A stretch of 39,225 nucleotides of DNA. Origin: Methanomassiliicoccaceae archaeon UBA537. GTDB taxonomy: Archaea > Thermoplasmatota > Thermoplasmata > Methanomassiliicoccales > Methanomethylophilaceae. The notes under the pieces are model-generated. The model was not told the origin of the DNA, made no database searches, and worked only from the letters and a program-made list of their open reading frames with translations. The translations under genes and the position numbers were made by a program. Below, in pieces: positions 8,724-17,094 of the stretch (position 1 is its first letter; each line of letters starts with the position of its first letter). The stretch lies in the NCBI GenBank assembly GCA_002504495.1, contig DATC01000099.1, positions 1-39,225 of the forward strand, in the 5' to 3' direction.

Positions 8724-9167
8724 ATGCTCAGCATAGGCATCAAAGGTACTGAGTCCGTCGTCGTGACGGAGAGGAACACGGCATCCGCCATGGGGAGCGG
8801 AACGCTGCCCGTCTTCGCCACTCCGGCGATGATCGCGCTTATTGAATCCACGGCATCCAACAGCGTTGCCCCGTTCCTCGACGAGGGGACCAGCACGGTA
8901 GGCACGCATCTCGATATCGCGCATTCTTCTGCGACGCCCGTCGGCATGGAGGCTATATGCGAGACCGAGCTGGTGGAGATCGATCGCAGAAGGCTGGTCT
9001 TCAAGGTGGCGGTCAGAGATGCCGCAGGCGAGATCGGCTCAGGGACGCACGAGAGATTCGTGGTCAACGATGATAAGTTCATGTCGAAGGCTTCTGCCAA
9101 GCTTTCGCAGCGATCGGAAAAGGCCTGCTTTGAAGACAAGAACCGGGAGGATGAGGCATCCGCATAG
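8724..9167 (+). CDS. Hotdog-fold thioesterase, FlK-like family
   Basis: A 147-residue protein resembling fluoroacetyl-CoA-specific thioesterase FlK and its many relatives, which hydrolyse small acyl-CoAs. The shared pattern is visible as FATPAMIALIESTA (candidate catalytic Thr and Glu) and VGTHLDIAHSSATPVGM (candidate catalytic His). The last 20 residues or so are charged and extend past the usual end. The ATG follows GGAG by 5 nt, and a TATA-like TATTAATC at 8693-8700 is 28 nt upstream. Its 3' end overlaps the convergent TctA-family gene by 129 nt. True substrate unknown; fluoroacetate is unlikely in this setting. Confidence 0.8.
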   Translation: MLSIGIKGTESVVVTERNTASAMGSGTLPVFATPAMIALIESTASNSVAPFLDEGTSTVGTHLDIAHSSATPVGMEAICETELVEIDRRRLVFKVAVRDAAGEIGSGTHERFVVNDDKFMSKASAKLSQRSEKACFEDKNREDEASA

Positions 9168-10382
9168 GATTATCCTCCCGGTCCCGGCGTACCGAGGTAT
9201 CATCCCTACCGATGCGGAGATGATCAGCACCAGAAGTCCCGACGGTCCCGTGAGGGCTATCGTCAACGCGATGAGCGCCAGGAGGACGGTTCTCGACAGC
9301 GTCCTTTGATCTATCGCCTCCACAGCACCGGAGAAGAGCTTTCCGAACATTATCGTCAGGACGTACCCTGCAAGCGAACCCAAGGCGGCCGATAGCAGCA
9401 CCATCATGAAGCTGTGCGTGGCGAACCCCGACAGGGAGTCTCCGATAATCTCGCCGATGACGAGCGCCGTGCCCGATCTCCCGCTGCCTGAGACCGAGAG
9501 CGTCACAAGGGAGAGGACGGCGGTGACGGAGCCTATCGAGGCCACCATGGAGATGAACCCGGACGCTCTCCTCTCGGGGAGCACCATGGCTGATAGGGAT
9601 GCCCCGACCGTGGAGGTTATGCCCGGGAACCATCCTGCCGCAGTCCCCATGACAATCCCCTTGAGTCCCGGGCGGAGCCCAACAGGATCTCTGATGCGAT
9701 CCGTCTGCGGCGGCACCCTTCCTCCGGAAGAACCGGATATCATCACCGGTATCCCGAAGAGCCCTGTCAGCAGAGGCATCATCACGCTGCCGCCTCCGAT
9801 GATGCCTTCCGTTCCGATCGGAAGCACCATGCATCCGAGGCCCAGCAATCCGGACAGGATGAATAGGAAAGGTCCCCATGCCCCGGTCCCTCTGCGTATC
9901 TCGCCGATGACGAGGGCCATGGAAGCGACGACGAGCACTGCAGGAGTCATCATAGACAGGAGCTCGTCGGCTCCATGGATCAGCACCCATTGCAGCGGGA
10001 CCGCCAGGACCACGGCCGCGGAGCATCCCACAAGGCTCCCTATCGCGGCCGCACGGACCGCCTCCATCCCCCTACCGGCGAGAAGCAGGCGATGGCCGGG
10101 CAGCACCGATATCGCATCCTCGGAATCCGGAGCGCCTATGAAGACCGAGGGGACGAAGTCCAGGAACGAATGGACGACCGAGGCCGACATCACGCAGCAG
10201 GCTACGGCGACGGCGGAGGCTTCGGGTTCCAGAGGTAGGGCCGCTTCGATAGAAGGATAGGATGCCAGCAGGAGAGCGGCCAACGTATTGACGTGGATTC
10301 CAGGAATCAGTCCGCTGACTATGCCCAAAAGACATCCTGCCATAGAGAGGGCGATGCATGCCGCCACGACGATCGGGTCCAC
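9039..10382 (-). CDS. TctA-family (DUF112) archaeal membrane permease
   Basis: A 447-residue integral membrane protein with about ten or more hydrophobic segments. Signatures of the tripartite tricarboxylate transporter large subunit are GLIPGIHVNTLAALL near the N-terminus and the related AGWFPGITSTVGASL in the second half. These two glycine/proline loops reflect the internal duplication of the family. No periplasmic binding protein or small TctB subunit is nearby, as is usual for archaeal members, so the substrate is unknown. The start is a GTG at 10382 without a clear ribosome binding site; a downstream ATG at 10343 is the alternative. The charged C-terminal tail (about 25 residues) overlaps the convergent thioesterase gene. 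Confidence 0.8.
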   Translation of the reverse strand: MDPIVVAACIALSMAGCLLGIVSGLIPGIHVNTLAALLLASYPSIEAALPLEPEASAVAVACCVMSASVVHSFLDFVPSVFIGAPDSEDAISVLPGHRLLLAGRGMEAVRAAAIGSLVGCSAAVVLAVPLQWVLIHGADELLSMMTPAVLVVASMALVIGEIRRGTGAWGPFLFILSGLLGLGCMVLPIGTEGIIGGGSVMMPLLTGLFGIPVMISGSSGGRVPPQTDRIRDPVGLRPGLKGIVMGTAAGWFPGITSTVGASLSAMVLPERRASGFISMVASIGSVTAVLSLVTLSVSGSGRSGTALVIGEIIGDSLSGFATHSFMMVLLSAALGSLAGYVLTIMFGKLFSGAVEAIDQRTLSRTVLLALIALTIALTGPSGLLVLIISASVGMIPRYAGTGRIILCGCLILPVLVFKAGLFRSLRKLGRSLRHELIIVDHESLVRP

Positions 10383-10404
10383 GGAGGGACTTGTCGCACG
10401 GCGA

Positions 10405-10986
10405 TTACATAATCTCTCGCCCTTCGCGTTTGTACACTATCGGTTTTCCGTTCTCTACGCCGACCTCCATCAGAGCGCGAACCGGGACGCCCAGGGAATC
10501 GGATATCTCCTTCAGACGCCGGCTGCGATCGTATACGGCCACTATTCCGTGCAGCGATGCACCCGTGGACCTCACGGCCTCCGCGAGGCATATCGCGGTG
10601 CTCCCCGTATCGATGACGTCGTCGATGATCAGGACTCTGTCCGAGGAGGTTATGCCGTTGACGAAGAGCGACGATTCCGAGTATCCGTTGTGTGCATCGG
10701 CGCGGACCTCCCCGTATAGATGGTACATCCTCTTTCTGGCCACAGTGAAGGGGCGTCCGGACAGGATGGAAGCGGCGGTCGCGAGATGGATTCCCATGGC
10801 TTCCGGAGCAAGAATGATATCGAATCCGTCTCCGGCGAGTTTGCACAGTTCGCGAGCAGCAGCTTTCAGACGTTCCGGTTCTACACGGGGGATGCCGTCG
10901 GCCAGCGGGTCCACGAAGTACTCGTATCCTCCGAAGTCCACCACCGTTCCTTCAAGAAAGGCCTTCTCGAGCCTGTCTAGCTCCAT
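10405..10986 (-). CDS. hpt: Archaeal hypoxanthine/adenine phosphoribosyltransferase
   Basis: A 193-residue type I phosphoribosyltransferase that would attach purine bases to PRPP in salvage. The PRPP-binding motif VLIIDDVIDTGSTA is clear, and the N-terminal pattern GGYEYFVDPLADGIPRVEP matches archaeal Hpt/GfcR-type proteins. The ATG at 10986 is chosen; an in-frame GTG lies 18 nt upstream. No Shine-Dalgarno site is present, and a TATA-like element about 26 nt upstream suggests a leaderless transcript. It is divergent from tyrS and sits 22 nt before the TctA-family gene, with which it may be co-transcribed. Some family members double as transcription regulators; nothing here settles that. Confidence 0.82.
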   Translation of the reverse strand: MELDRLEKAFLEGTVVDFGGYEYFVDPLADGIPRVEPERLKAAARELCKLAGDGFDIILAPEAMGIHLATAASILSGRPFTVARKRMYHLYGEVRADAHNGYSESSLFVNGITSSDRVLIIDDVIDTGSTAICLAEAVRSTGASLHGIVAVYDRSRRLKEISDSLGVPVRALMEVGVENGKPIVYKREGREIM

Positions 10987-11006
10987 GGATGCGCATATCG
11001 ACACAC

Positions 11007-11016
11007 ATTTTAATCA
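11007..11016. promoter_or_regulatory. Shared divergent promoter element of hpt and tyrS
   Basis: CATTTTAATC reads as TTTTAATC toward tyrS and GATTAAAA toward hpt. It lies about 26 nt from the hpt ATG and about 28 nt from the tyrS ATG, the expected TATA distance for leaderless transcripts in both directions. The whole intergenic space is only 54 nt. Confidence 0.5.
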
Positions 11017-11040
11017 AGTCGGAGATGAGCGCGCGATACA

Positions 11041-12108
11041 ATGGATACTGCTGAGAGACTTGCCCTGGTGACCCGCAATACGGTCGAGGTCGTCACGGAG
11101 GAGGAGATCGAGGCTCTGCTGAAAGAGAAGGAGCATCCTACCGCCTATATCGGATTCGAGCCTTCGGGCCTCGTCCATCTGGGGTGGGTGCTCGTTTCTC
11201 AGAAGATCAGGGATCTCGTGGACGCCGGATTCCAGGTCACCATATTCTGGGCCGACTGGCACGCTTCCATCAACGACAAGCTCGGCGGAGACCTCGAGAA
11301 CATCAGGGCCTGCGCCAGGTACATGCAGGACTGCTTCATAGCTCTGGGCGTCCCGGAGGACAAGGTCAGCTTCGTGTACGCCAGCGACGTGCTGGACGAT
11401 CTGGAGTATTGGGAGACCGCGATCAAGGTGGCCAAGGTGACCTCTCTCAACAGAGTGAAGAGGGCGATGACCATCATGGGACGGTCCGAGGACGAGGCCG
11501 AGGTGGACACATCGAAGGTCTTCTATCCTATCATGCAGACGACCGACATTTTCCGTCTCGGCATCGATCTGTGCTATGCCGGATTGGATCAGAGGAGGGC
11601 CCACATGCTGACTCGCGATGCGGCGGACAAGCTCGGCTGGAGGAAGCCCGTTGCCATCCACACTCCTCTTCTCCCCGGACTCAAAGGCGGCAACAGGATG
11701 GATCCCGTCGAGTCCAAGATGTCGAAGAGCGACCCGAACGGCAGTGTCAGGATACACGATTCCAGAGAAGACATCGCCTCCAAGATGAAGAAGGCCTTCT
11801 GTCCTCCGGAACCGGAGAACGAGGACGTCAATCCTGTGATGATGATATGCAAGCACATCATCTTCCCGAGAGAGGGGTGCATGCACATCGATCGTCCAGA
11901 GAAATACGGCGGACCTTTGGACTTCTCCTCCTATGAGGAGCTGAGGTCCGCATTCTACGGAGGAGGGCTGTCTCCCGTGGACCTGAAATCGGGAACTGTC
12001 GACGGTCTGGATAAGACTTTGGAGCCTGTAAGGTCCTATTTTTCCACCCATCCCGAGAACTACGAGGCGATACAGCAGATCATCGCCGGATTGAAGAAGC
12101 TCAGATGA
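11041..12108 (+). CDS. tyrS: Tyrosyl-tRNA synthetase
   Basis: Class I aminoacyl-tRNA synthetase charging tRNA-Tyr, 355 residues, in the archaeal/eukaryotic size range. The HIGH-like motif is HLGW at residues 46-49 and the KMSKS loop is at 226-230. The segment YAGLDQRRAHMLTRD is the tyrosine/tRNA-binding region typical of archaeal TyrRS. The ATG at 11041 opens a long conserved frame. The GGAG about 16 nt upstream is too far to serve as a normal ribosome binding site, so leaderless translation is more likely. A hairpin follows within 10 nt of the stop. Confidence 0.97.
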   Translation: MDTAERLALVTRNTVEVVTEEEIEALLKEKEHPTAYIGFEPSGLVHLGWVLVSQKIRDLVDAGFQVTIFWADWHASINDKLGGDLENIRACARYMQDCFIALGVPEDKVSFVYASDVLDDLEYWETAIKVAKVTSLNRVKRAMTIMGRSEDEAEVDTSKVFYPIMQTTDIFRLGIDLCYAGLDQRRAHMLTRDAADKLGWRKPVAIHTPLLPGLKGGNRMDPVESKMSKSDPNGSVRIHDSREDIASKMKKAFCPPEPENEDVNPVMMICKHIIFPREGCMHIDRPEKYGGPLDFSSYEELRSAFYGGGLSPVDLKSGTVDGLDKTLEPVRSYFSTHPENYEAIQQIIAGLKKLR

Positions 12109-12116
12109 TGGGCGGG

Positions 12117-12139
12117 CCCGGCCCCTTCGGGGGACCGGG
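12117..12139. terminator. Bidirectional hairpin between tyrS and the DHH gene
   Basis: CCCGG+CCCC, UUCG loop, GGGG+CCGGG with one bulged A. The stem fills the 34-nt gap between two convergent genes and could end both transcripts. It is not followed by a long T-run on either side. Confidence 0.5.
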
Positions 12140-12142
12140 TCT

Positions 12143-13129
12143 TCATTCAAGGTTCTTGGCTCTTTCCGCGTTCTCCTTGTCGCGGATCACGCGCATGCGA
12201 TCCATGGTGATGTGCATGCATATCTCCAGCATGGCTTCGGCATCTCCGATCCCGGAGATTCCTGCGGCGCACCCGTGACCGCCTCCGTCCGTCATCGTCT
12301 CGCATCCTGCTTTGGCGAGGATGTCTCCGAGATGGATCCCTTTCCTGTTGGCCTCCATGGTGGCTCTTCCGCTGATGCGGAACTCGGCATCTCTCTGAGA
12401 CGCGACGAACGCCACATCGGCTCCTGCATCGATCAGGGCCCGGCATGAGGATGCTTCGAAGCTTCCGGACAAGGATACCGCCACGATCATCTGTCCCACG
12501 CGTTCGAACCTCACTCTGCTGGCCGCCTTGAGCATCGATATCCTTTCCGAGATGCTCACCTCCGCTTCCACAAGTCCCAACGCCTCATCCATTCCGATAT
12601 CGTTGGATTCCATGAGATCGGCGAAAGCCCTCAGCGTCTTGGCATCGGCGAATTGGAAATGGCCTGCGTCGGTGAGGATGCCGCCCATGAGCATCAGCGC
12701 CACATCCCGGGGGATACTGCGACCGGAGACCACGAGCATATCCTTGATGATCTCGCAGCAGGACGAACGGGTTTCGTCGCAGTACATCATGCAGTCTGCG
12801 TTCCATTTCCCGGTGGGCTTGTGGTGGTCTATCACGATGTCCGCTTCTATGCTCCCGTCGTCTGTGAGCTGGAAGGGAGAGGATGTGTCCACCACGACGA
12901 TCTCATCGAATCCTTCTCCAGCGCCTTCCCTTACGGAAGTCTCGGTCTTGGCGGCCACCATCTTGGCAATCCTGTCCATGCCGTCCGGAGCGAAGATCGC
13001 GCATCCGGGAAAGCATCTGGCTATCGCATACGCGGAGCCGAGAGCATCCATGTCCGCATTGCCGTGGACGAGGATGGCCTTGGTGCGCTCGCTCGATAGC
13101 TTCTCGGCTATGTTTTGAAGAGAGTACAT
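12143..13129 (-). CDS. DHH-family phosphoesterase (RecJ/NrnA-like)
   Basis: A 328-residue protein with the DHH/DHHA1 architecture. Visible are HGNADMDALGSAYA near residue 22 (metal-binding DxD), VVVDTSSP, IDHHKP (the DHH motif) and the C-terminal GGGHGCAAG of DHHA1. Such enzymes degrade short oligonucleotides, act as 5' exonucleases, or hydrolyse cyclic dinucleotides or pAp. The ATG at 13129 has GAGGT 7 nt upstream. The ATG at 13147 overlaps the permease stop as ATGA and is a credible alternative. It is the third gene of the ABC exporter operon, a coupling without an obvious functional link. Confidence 0.88.
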   Translation of the reverse strand: MYSLQNIAEKLSSERTKAILVHGNADMDALGSAYAIARCFPGCAIFAPDGMDRIAKMVAAKTETSVREGAGEGFDEIVVVDTSSPFQLTDDGSIEADIVIDHHKPTGKWNADCMMYCDETRSSCCEIIKDMLVVSGRSIPRDVALMLMGGILTDAGHFQFADAKTLRAFADLMESNDIGMDEALGLVEAEVSISERISMLKAASRVRFERVGQMIVAVSLSGSFEASSCRALIDAGADVAFVASQRDAEFRISGRATMEANRKGIHLGDILAKAGCETMTDGGGHGCAAGISGIGDAEAMLEICMHITMDRMRVIRDKENAERAKNLE

Positions 13130-13143
13130 GTTCCATACCTCGT

Positions 13144-14484
13144 TCATCTGCTTTTGGTGAGCTTCTGCACCCATTTGTTCTGCCCCAGCCCGGTGATCAG
13201 GATGTCGGAATTGTAGATCCTGACCGTTATCAGGATCATGGCTATGGCGAAGGCGGCCATGTATGCGATGCCGGATGCTACCAGCATGATGTCGCCGTTC
13301 ATCAGGGCCTGCATTGCCATCATGGGGTGGGAGAACGGTATCACGAAGCATATCCCTTGTAGCGCGGATCCGCAGCCGTACCATCCGGTGAACATTATGA
13401 CGAACATGGGGACTAGGGCCATTATGCTGAGCGGCAGCGTCATGGTCTGCGCGGATTTGTAGTTCTTGGAGAATGCGCCCAGGACCATGCACATGCCCAA
13501 TGCGCATACTATGGCCATGAACATGGAGATCGCCACGAGGATCCAATCCATCAGATCGAGCGACATCCCGATGGATGCGAGATCCACGGAGGACGCTCCG
13601 GATGCGGAGCCCATGAGGGAGTTCATGTAGAATGACATTCCGATCATGTAGACCACTCCATAGACGAGCCCGACTATCGCTGCAGCAAGGATCTTCCCTC
13701 CGACGATGGAGGTCCTCTTTATCGGAAGCGTCAGAAGCGTTTCAAGCGTCTTGTTCTCCTTCTCGTTGCCCATGGAGCTTATTACCATGCTTCCGATCAT
13801 CGTGATGATGATCATGATGACTAGCGGAATCATCATGGTCTGGCTGTTGATCTCGTTCGAAATGTCGTAGGGGCTGATTCCGGAATAGGATTCGCCGTTC
13901 ACGACGGTGTTGACGGAGTCCTTCGGTGTGGACAGAGGGTTGATGACGAATTCGTAATCCGACAGATCGCCCTTCTCTATCATAAGCTTGGACAGGTCGG
14001 CGTTCAGATAGGATACGATCGTTCCCATGACGGTGGACGAAACGCTTCCGAACATGCCGGTCGGCTCGTAGATGTAATATTGGCGGATCTCTGCCTGTTC
14101 ATGCGATTCCATCATCCTCTCGAACGTCTGGGCGTCGGGAAGCACGATGGCATTGGTTATGCCTTGAGCATTCATCTCGGAGATCAGATCGTCGCCTGTC
14201 AGGACGGTTATCTTATCGCTTTCCGAGGAGTATACGTCGCGAAGGTAATCCAGAGGGTTCCAGATGATCCTCTCGGTCGTTCCGTCGGATAGGCGTAGGT
14301 CGAATTCGTAACTGTCTTCGGCGACTATACCGAACTCGGGAAGAGTCGCTGCCTTCTCCACCTCTCCTCCGATGAGTCCGCCCATTCCAGCGAACAGTAC
14401 CACCATCAGCAGCACGGATGCGACGGATCCGGGAGTCAGCATCTCCTTGATCTCTTTCTTGATTATGATCGTGGTGTGCGTCAT
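13144..14484 (-). CDS. ABC-2 type exporter permease (NatB-like)
   Basis: A 446-residue membrane protein with a first transmembrane helix at about residues 19-40, a large outward-facing domain (about 40-220), then a cluster of hydrophobic helices to the C-terminus. This layout and the NEKENKTLETLLTLPIKRT segment are typical of the ABC-2/NatB permease family. The ATG at 14484 overlaps the ATPase stop by 4 nt (ATGA). Together with the ATPase it would form an exporter. The substrate (ion, drug, lipid or peptide) cannot be deduced. Confidence 0.88.
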   Translation of the reverse strand: MTHTTIIIKKEIKEMLTPGSVASVLLMVVLFAGMGGLIGGEVEKAATLPEFGIVAEDSYEFDLRLSDGTTERIIWNPLDYLRDVYSSESDKITVLTGDDLISEMNAQGITNAIVLPDAQTFERMMESHEQAEIRQYYIYEPTGMFGSVSSTVMGTIVSYLNADLSKLMIEKGDLSDYEFVINPLSTPKDSVNTVVNGESYSGISPYDISNEINSQTMMIPLVIMIIITMIGSMVISSMGNEKENKTLETLLTLPIKRTSIVGGKILAAAIVGLVYGVVYMIGMSFYMNSLMGSASGASSVDLASIGMSLDLMDWILVAISMFMAIVCALGMCMVLGAFSKNYKSAQTMTLPLSIMALVPMFVIMFTGWYGCGSALQGICFVIPFSHPMMAMQALMNGDIMLVASGIAYMAAFAIAMILITVRIYNSDILITGLGQNKWVQKLTKSR

Positions 14485-15200
14485 CCTTTCACCGCCTTCA
14501 CGAACACCTCTTCGAGCGTGTCGACGCCGAACTCCCTCTTCAGATCCTCGGGCTTGCCCAGAAGCACGAGATTCCCCTGATCTATCATGCCTACGCGATC
14601 GCACAGCATATCGACTTCGAACATATTGTGCGATGACATCACCACGGTGACTCCTGATTTGGCTATATCGCGGATGATCTCCCTGATCTCGTAGGCATTG
14701 ATCACATCCAGCCCGGAGGTGACCTCGTCCATGATGGCGAGCCTGGGCCCGGGCATTATGGCTCTCGCGATGAGCAGACGCCTCATCATCCCCTTGCTGT
14801 AGGTGTCCACCTTGGAATCGATCCTGTCCCCGAGGTCGGCCAGGGCGATTCCCTTGGACACCATGTCATCCTTGTCCTTGCCGGTCGCGAAGAATCCCGC
14901 CATGAATTCCAGATATGCTCTGCCTGTGAGGTCCTTGTACGCACCGGCATCCTCGGGCAGATAGCTTATGATCTTCCTGACATCATCCGGCTCCGTGGAG
15001 ACATCATGTCCGAAGACCAGGATGCGGCCGCTGGTGACCCGCAGGAGCGTGGAGACCATCCTTAGCGTCGTGGTCTTTCCGGCACCGTTGTGCCCGATGA
15101 GTCCGAATATCTCTCCTTCGTCGACCGATAGCGTGATGCCGTGGACCGCTTCGCGCTCCCCGTACGATTTGTGCACGTCGATCAGTTCAAGGGCATGCAT
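14481..15200 (-). CDS. ABC transporter ATP-binding protein (NatA-like)
   Basis: A 239-residue nucleotide-binding subunit partnering the adjacent permease. Walker A is GHNGAGKTTT, the signature motif is the variant YSKGMMRRLLIARA, Walker B is LAIMDEVTSGLD and the switch histidine is in SSHN. The ATG at 15200 has no Shine-Dalgarno site but has a clear TATA box (ATATAAG, 15222-15229) 26 nt upstream, so the operon mRNA is probably leaderless. It is the first gene of a three-gene operon. Confidence 0.93.
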   Translation of the reverse strand: MHALELIDVHKSYGEREAVHGITLSVDEGEIFGLIGHNGAGKTTTLRMVSTLLRVTSGRILVFGHDVSTEPDDVRKIISYLPEDAGAYKDLTGRAYLEFMAGFFATGKDKDDMVSKGIALADLGDRIDSKVDTYSKGMMRRLLIARAIMPGPRLAIMDEVTSGLDVINAYEIREIIRDIAKSGVTVVMSSHNMFEVDMLCDRVGMIDQGNLVLLGKPEDLKREFGVDTLEEVFVKAVKG

Positions 15201-15221
15201 ATGGCGTCGTTGCGATGACAC

Positions 15222-15229
15222 CATATAAG
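15222..15229 (-). promoter_or_regulatory. TATA box of the ABC exporter operon
   Basis: CTTATATG on the minus strand, centred 26 nt before the ATPase start codon, matches the archaeal TATA position for a leaderless transcript. Confidence 0.6.
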
Positions 15230-15285
15230 AAACTTGTGCATGCAGGCACCATAAAGTGGGAAATGGAAATGGTTTGGAGAGGATC

Positions 15286-15687
15286 TCAGTCCTCTTCCTC
15301 TTCGTCGTCGTCCGTGCTGCGGACGGGCTGCTGCGCAGGCCTCGAAGGCGCATTGCCCATGGCGGCGTTGATGGAATCGGCAAGGACCTTGAATTTGTCC
15401 TGAAGCGACTTCTCCTGCCTTTCAAGACCGGTGATCCTGATTCCGATGGTCTCCACGGATTCCTCGAGCTGGGCTTTGAGAGCCTCCTTGTCCTCGACCT
15501 TGATGAGGAGCGATCCGGCCGACTTGTACACGTCTCCGGTGGATGCGTTCAACTCGTCGAGGGTCCGGACGATCTCTCTCTTCTGAGCATCCATCTGGGA
15601 TCTCTGGGCCGATACCGCCTGGAGTTGCTGCTGCACCTGCTGGTACTGCGCAATCTGGTTCTGGAGCTGAGGGCTGATGCTGTTCAT
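15286..15687 (-). CDS. pfdB: Prefoldin subunit beta
   Basis: A 133-residue subunit of the hexameric chaperone that hands unfolded proteins to the thermosome. It is nearly all coiled coil: a Gln-rich first helix (about 5-45), a short beta-hairpin region with VYKSAGSLLIKV, and a second helix (about 66-110). A disordered acidic tail ends in DDDEEEED. The ATG overlaps the pcc1 stop (ATGA at 15684-15687). It is the last gene of the superoperon that starts at pop5, a position seen in many archaea. Confidence 0.93.
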   Translation of the reverse strand: MNSISPQLQNQIAQYQQVQQQLQAVSAQRSQMDAQKREIVRTLDELNASTGDVYKSAGSLLIKVEDKEALKAQLEESVETIGIRITGLERQEKSLQDKFKVLADSINAAMGNAPSRPAQQPVRSTDDDEEEED

Positions 15688-15923
15688 TTTCTCGCCTTGG
15701 CGATGTTCTCCACGCTCTGCACTACTGTGATGCACTCAAGGAAGGAATTGAGTGCCGCCCGCATGGCCGAGGCATCCTCAGCTTCTATGGTGGCGACCAT
15801 TCCTTCATCCGAGAACGATATGAGCGACCTGGTCCGGGGCGGTTCCCTGTCCGACTCCGGACCGATGGATTCTACCGCCGCTTCCGCGACAGGTCCGTCC
15901 ATCCTTACAGTCGCTCTGAACAT
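15684..15923 (-). CDS. pcc1: KEOPS complex subunit Pcc1
   Basis: A 79-residue small subunit of KEOPS, the complex that makes N6-threonylcarbamoyladenosine on tRNA. It acts as the dimerisation platform for Kae1. The family pattern is visible as VATIEAEDASAMRAALNSFLECI in the C-terminal half. Its ATG lies 1 nt after the rpoP stop and its stop overlaps the prefoldin start, consistent with the conserved archaeal order rpoP-pcc1-pfdB. Confidence 0.87.
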   Translation of the reverse strand: MFRATVRMDGPVAEAAVESIGPESDREPPRTRSLISFSDEGMVATIEAEDASAMRAALNSFLECITVVQSVENIAKARK

Positions 15924-15924
15924 C

Positions 15925-16056
15925 TCAATCGGATTTCAGGACCTTCTTGACGTTGGGTCTGTCTTTGAAGAAGATCTTGGATCCGCATTTCTCGCACTGG
16001 AGCCCCAGGTTGCTGACGTTCCTGACAGGCTCGTTGCACTTGGCGCATCTGTACAT
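15925..16056 (-). CDS. rpoP: DNA-directed RNA polymerase subunit P (Rpo12)
   Basis: A 43-residue zinc-ribbon subunit of archaeal RNA polymerase, short enough to be missed by length cut-offs. The translation starts MYRCAKCNEPV, continues with QCEKCGSKIFFKDRP and ends VLKSD. The CxxC...CxxC zinc site and the GSKIFFKDRP segment are typical of Rpo12. It sits 6 nt after rpl37ae and 1 nt before pcc1, matching the conserved archaeal order. Confidence 0.93.
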   Translation of the reverse strand: MYRCAKCNEPVRNVSNLGLQCEKCGSKIFFKDRPNVKKVLKSD

Positions 16057-16062
16057 CGTGGC

Positions 16063-16314
16063 TCACTGCTCGCTGACCTGAGAGATCTCCCTCTTGGTCT
16101 TCGGAGTGTATGCGCCGGCAGCGAACTTGGTGCCGCAGTGGCTGCAGTTCCAGATGCCGGACGATTCCCTGCTGACGGCGGCGTGGTGGCAGACGGGGCA
16201 CTCGTGCCTCATCTTCTGGTGCGCCTCGATGTTCTTGATTCTGTTGCGGACGATGACTCCGTACCTTGCTCCGAATCTGCCGGAGCTGCCCGCTTTGACT
16301 GTCCTCTTTGCCAT
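16063..16314 (-). CDS. rpl37ae: 50S ribosomal protein L37Ae
   Basis: An 83-residue zinc-ribbon ribosomal protein. CPVC and CSHC pairs in the middle form the zinc site, and GSSGRFGARYG near the N-terminus is the family signature. The ATG at 16314 lies 6 nt after the rrp42 stop in the superoperon. Confidence 0.96.
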   Translation of the reverse strand: MAKRTVKAGSSGRFGARYGVIVRNRIKNIEAHQKMRHECPVCHHAAVSRESSGIWNCSHCGTKFAAGAYTPKTKREISQVSEQ

Positions 16315-16320
16315 GTGGGA

Positions 16321-17094
16321 TCACCCTATGATCTTTCTGATCTCCGCACCTATCTCCACGGCCCTGTCAAGGCACAGCGACAGCTCGTCCAGTGAGATCG
16401 AGCCGCAACCGCCCTTCTGCATGGCCCTGAAGTTCCCGTTGTCGTCGGTCGTGACCGTGAGGCGTGCGGATGAAATCTGCTCTTCGTCGTAGTCGGGGTC
16501 TACTATTAATGTGTTTCCGAGTTTGGCGGCGGTCACGGAGATGGGGGTGCAAGTCACGGGAAGCGGCTTGTTCGGTCCTTTTCCGTACTGCTCTCCGGGC
16601 ACGACGGCTGATTTGAGAGCAGCCACCGCGGCCAGGTTCGCCGCATCGAAGAGATTGCCGTCATGGTTGATGGCATAGATGTCTATGTAGCACATCCAGA
16701 CCTCCTCTCCCGGTGTGATGCACAGCTGCTCGACGTCAACCATTCCGGATTCGCGTATTCCGCGGTCCACGACACGGGCGAGCTCGATGGCATCCTCTCC
16801 GGGAGGTCCCGACTCGAACGTGGGGTGGGCCATGGGTATGAGCTCCATCCCGGTGGTGAGCACTCCGAGATTGGGCGTGTCTCCGAACGGGGTTCCGGGT
16901 ATGATCTTGATGCCGGCGATGACGACGGTGTCGCCGAGACTGACCTTGGCGGATCCGTCTGCGGATTCGATGAGGCCGGTCTCGATCTCGATCTTCCTGA
17001 CGTCCGTGATTCCGCGGCCGTCCTGTCTCTCTCCCTTCTCGAGAAGGCGCATCATATGGTCGCGCTTGATCTCGGACATGAGTTCGTTGCTCAT
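16321..17094 (-). CDS. rrp42: Exosome complex subunit Rrp42
   Basis: A 257-residue non-catalytic RNase PH-fold subunit that alternates with Rrp41 in the hexameric exosome ring. Signatures: RQDGRGITDVRKIEIETG, GSAKVSLGDTVVIAGIK and ESGMVDVEQLCI. The start ATG overlaps the rrp41 stop (ATGA at 17091-17094), so the two ring subunits are translationally coupled, which fits their 1:1 ratio. Confidence 0.96.
   Translation of the reverse strand: MSNELMSEIKRDHMMRLLEKGERQDGRGITDVRKIEIETGLIESADGSAKVSLGDTVVIAGIKIIPGTPFGDTPNLGVLTTGMELIPMAHPTFESGPPGEDAIELARVVDRGIRESGMVDVEQLCITPGEEVWMCYIDIYAINHDGNLFDAANLAAVAALKSAVVPGEQYGKGPNKPLPVTCTPISVTAAKLGNTLIVDPDYDEEQISSARLTVTTDDNGNFRAMQKGGCGSISLDELSLCLDRAVEIGAEIRKIIG

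Noticed and set aside
8609..9139. An N-terminal extension of the helicase up to 9139
   Set aside because: It is antisense to the thioesterase gene and has no recognisable domain; the TATA-like box about 25 nt upstream of the ATG at 8608 would lie inside it.
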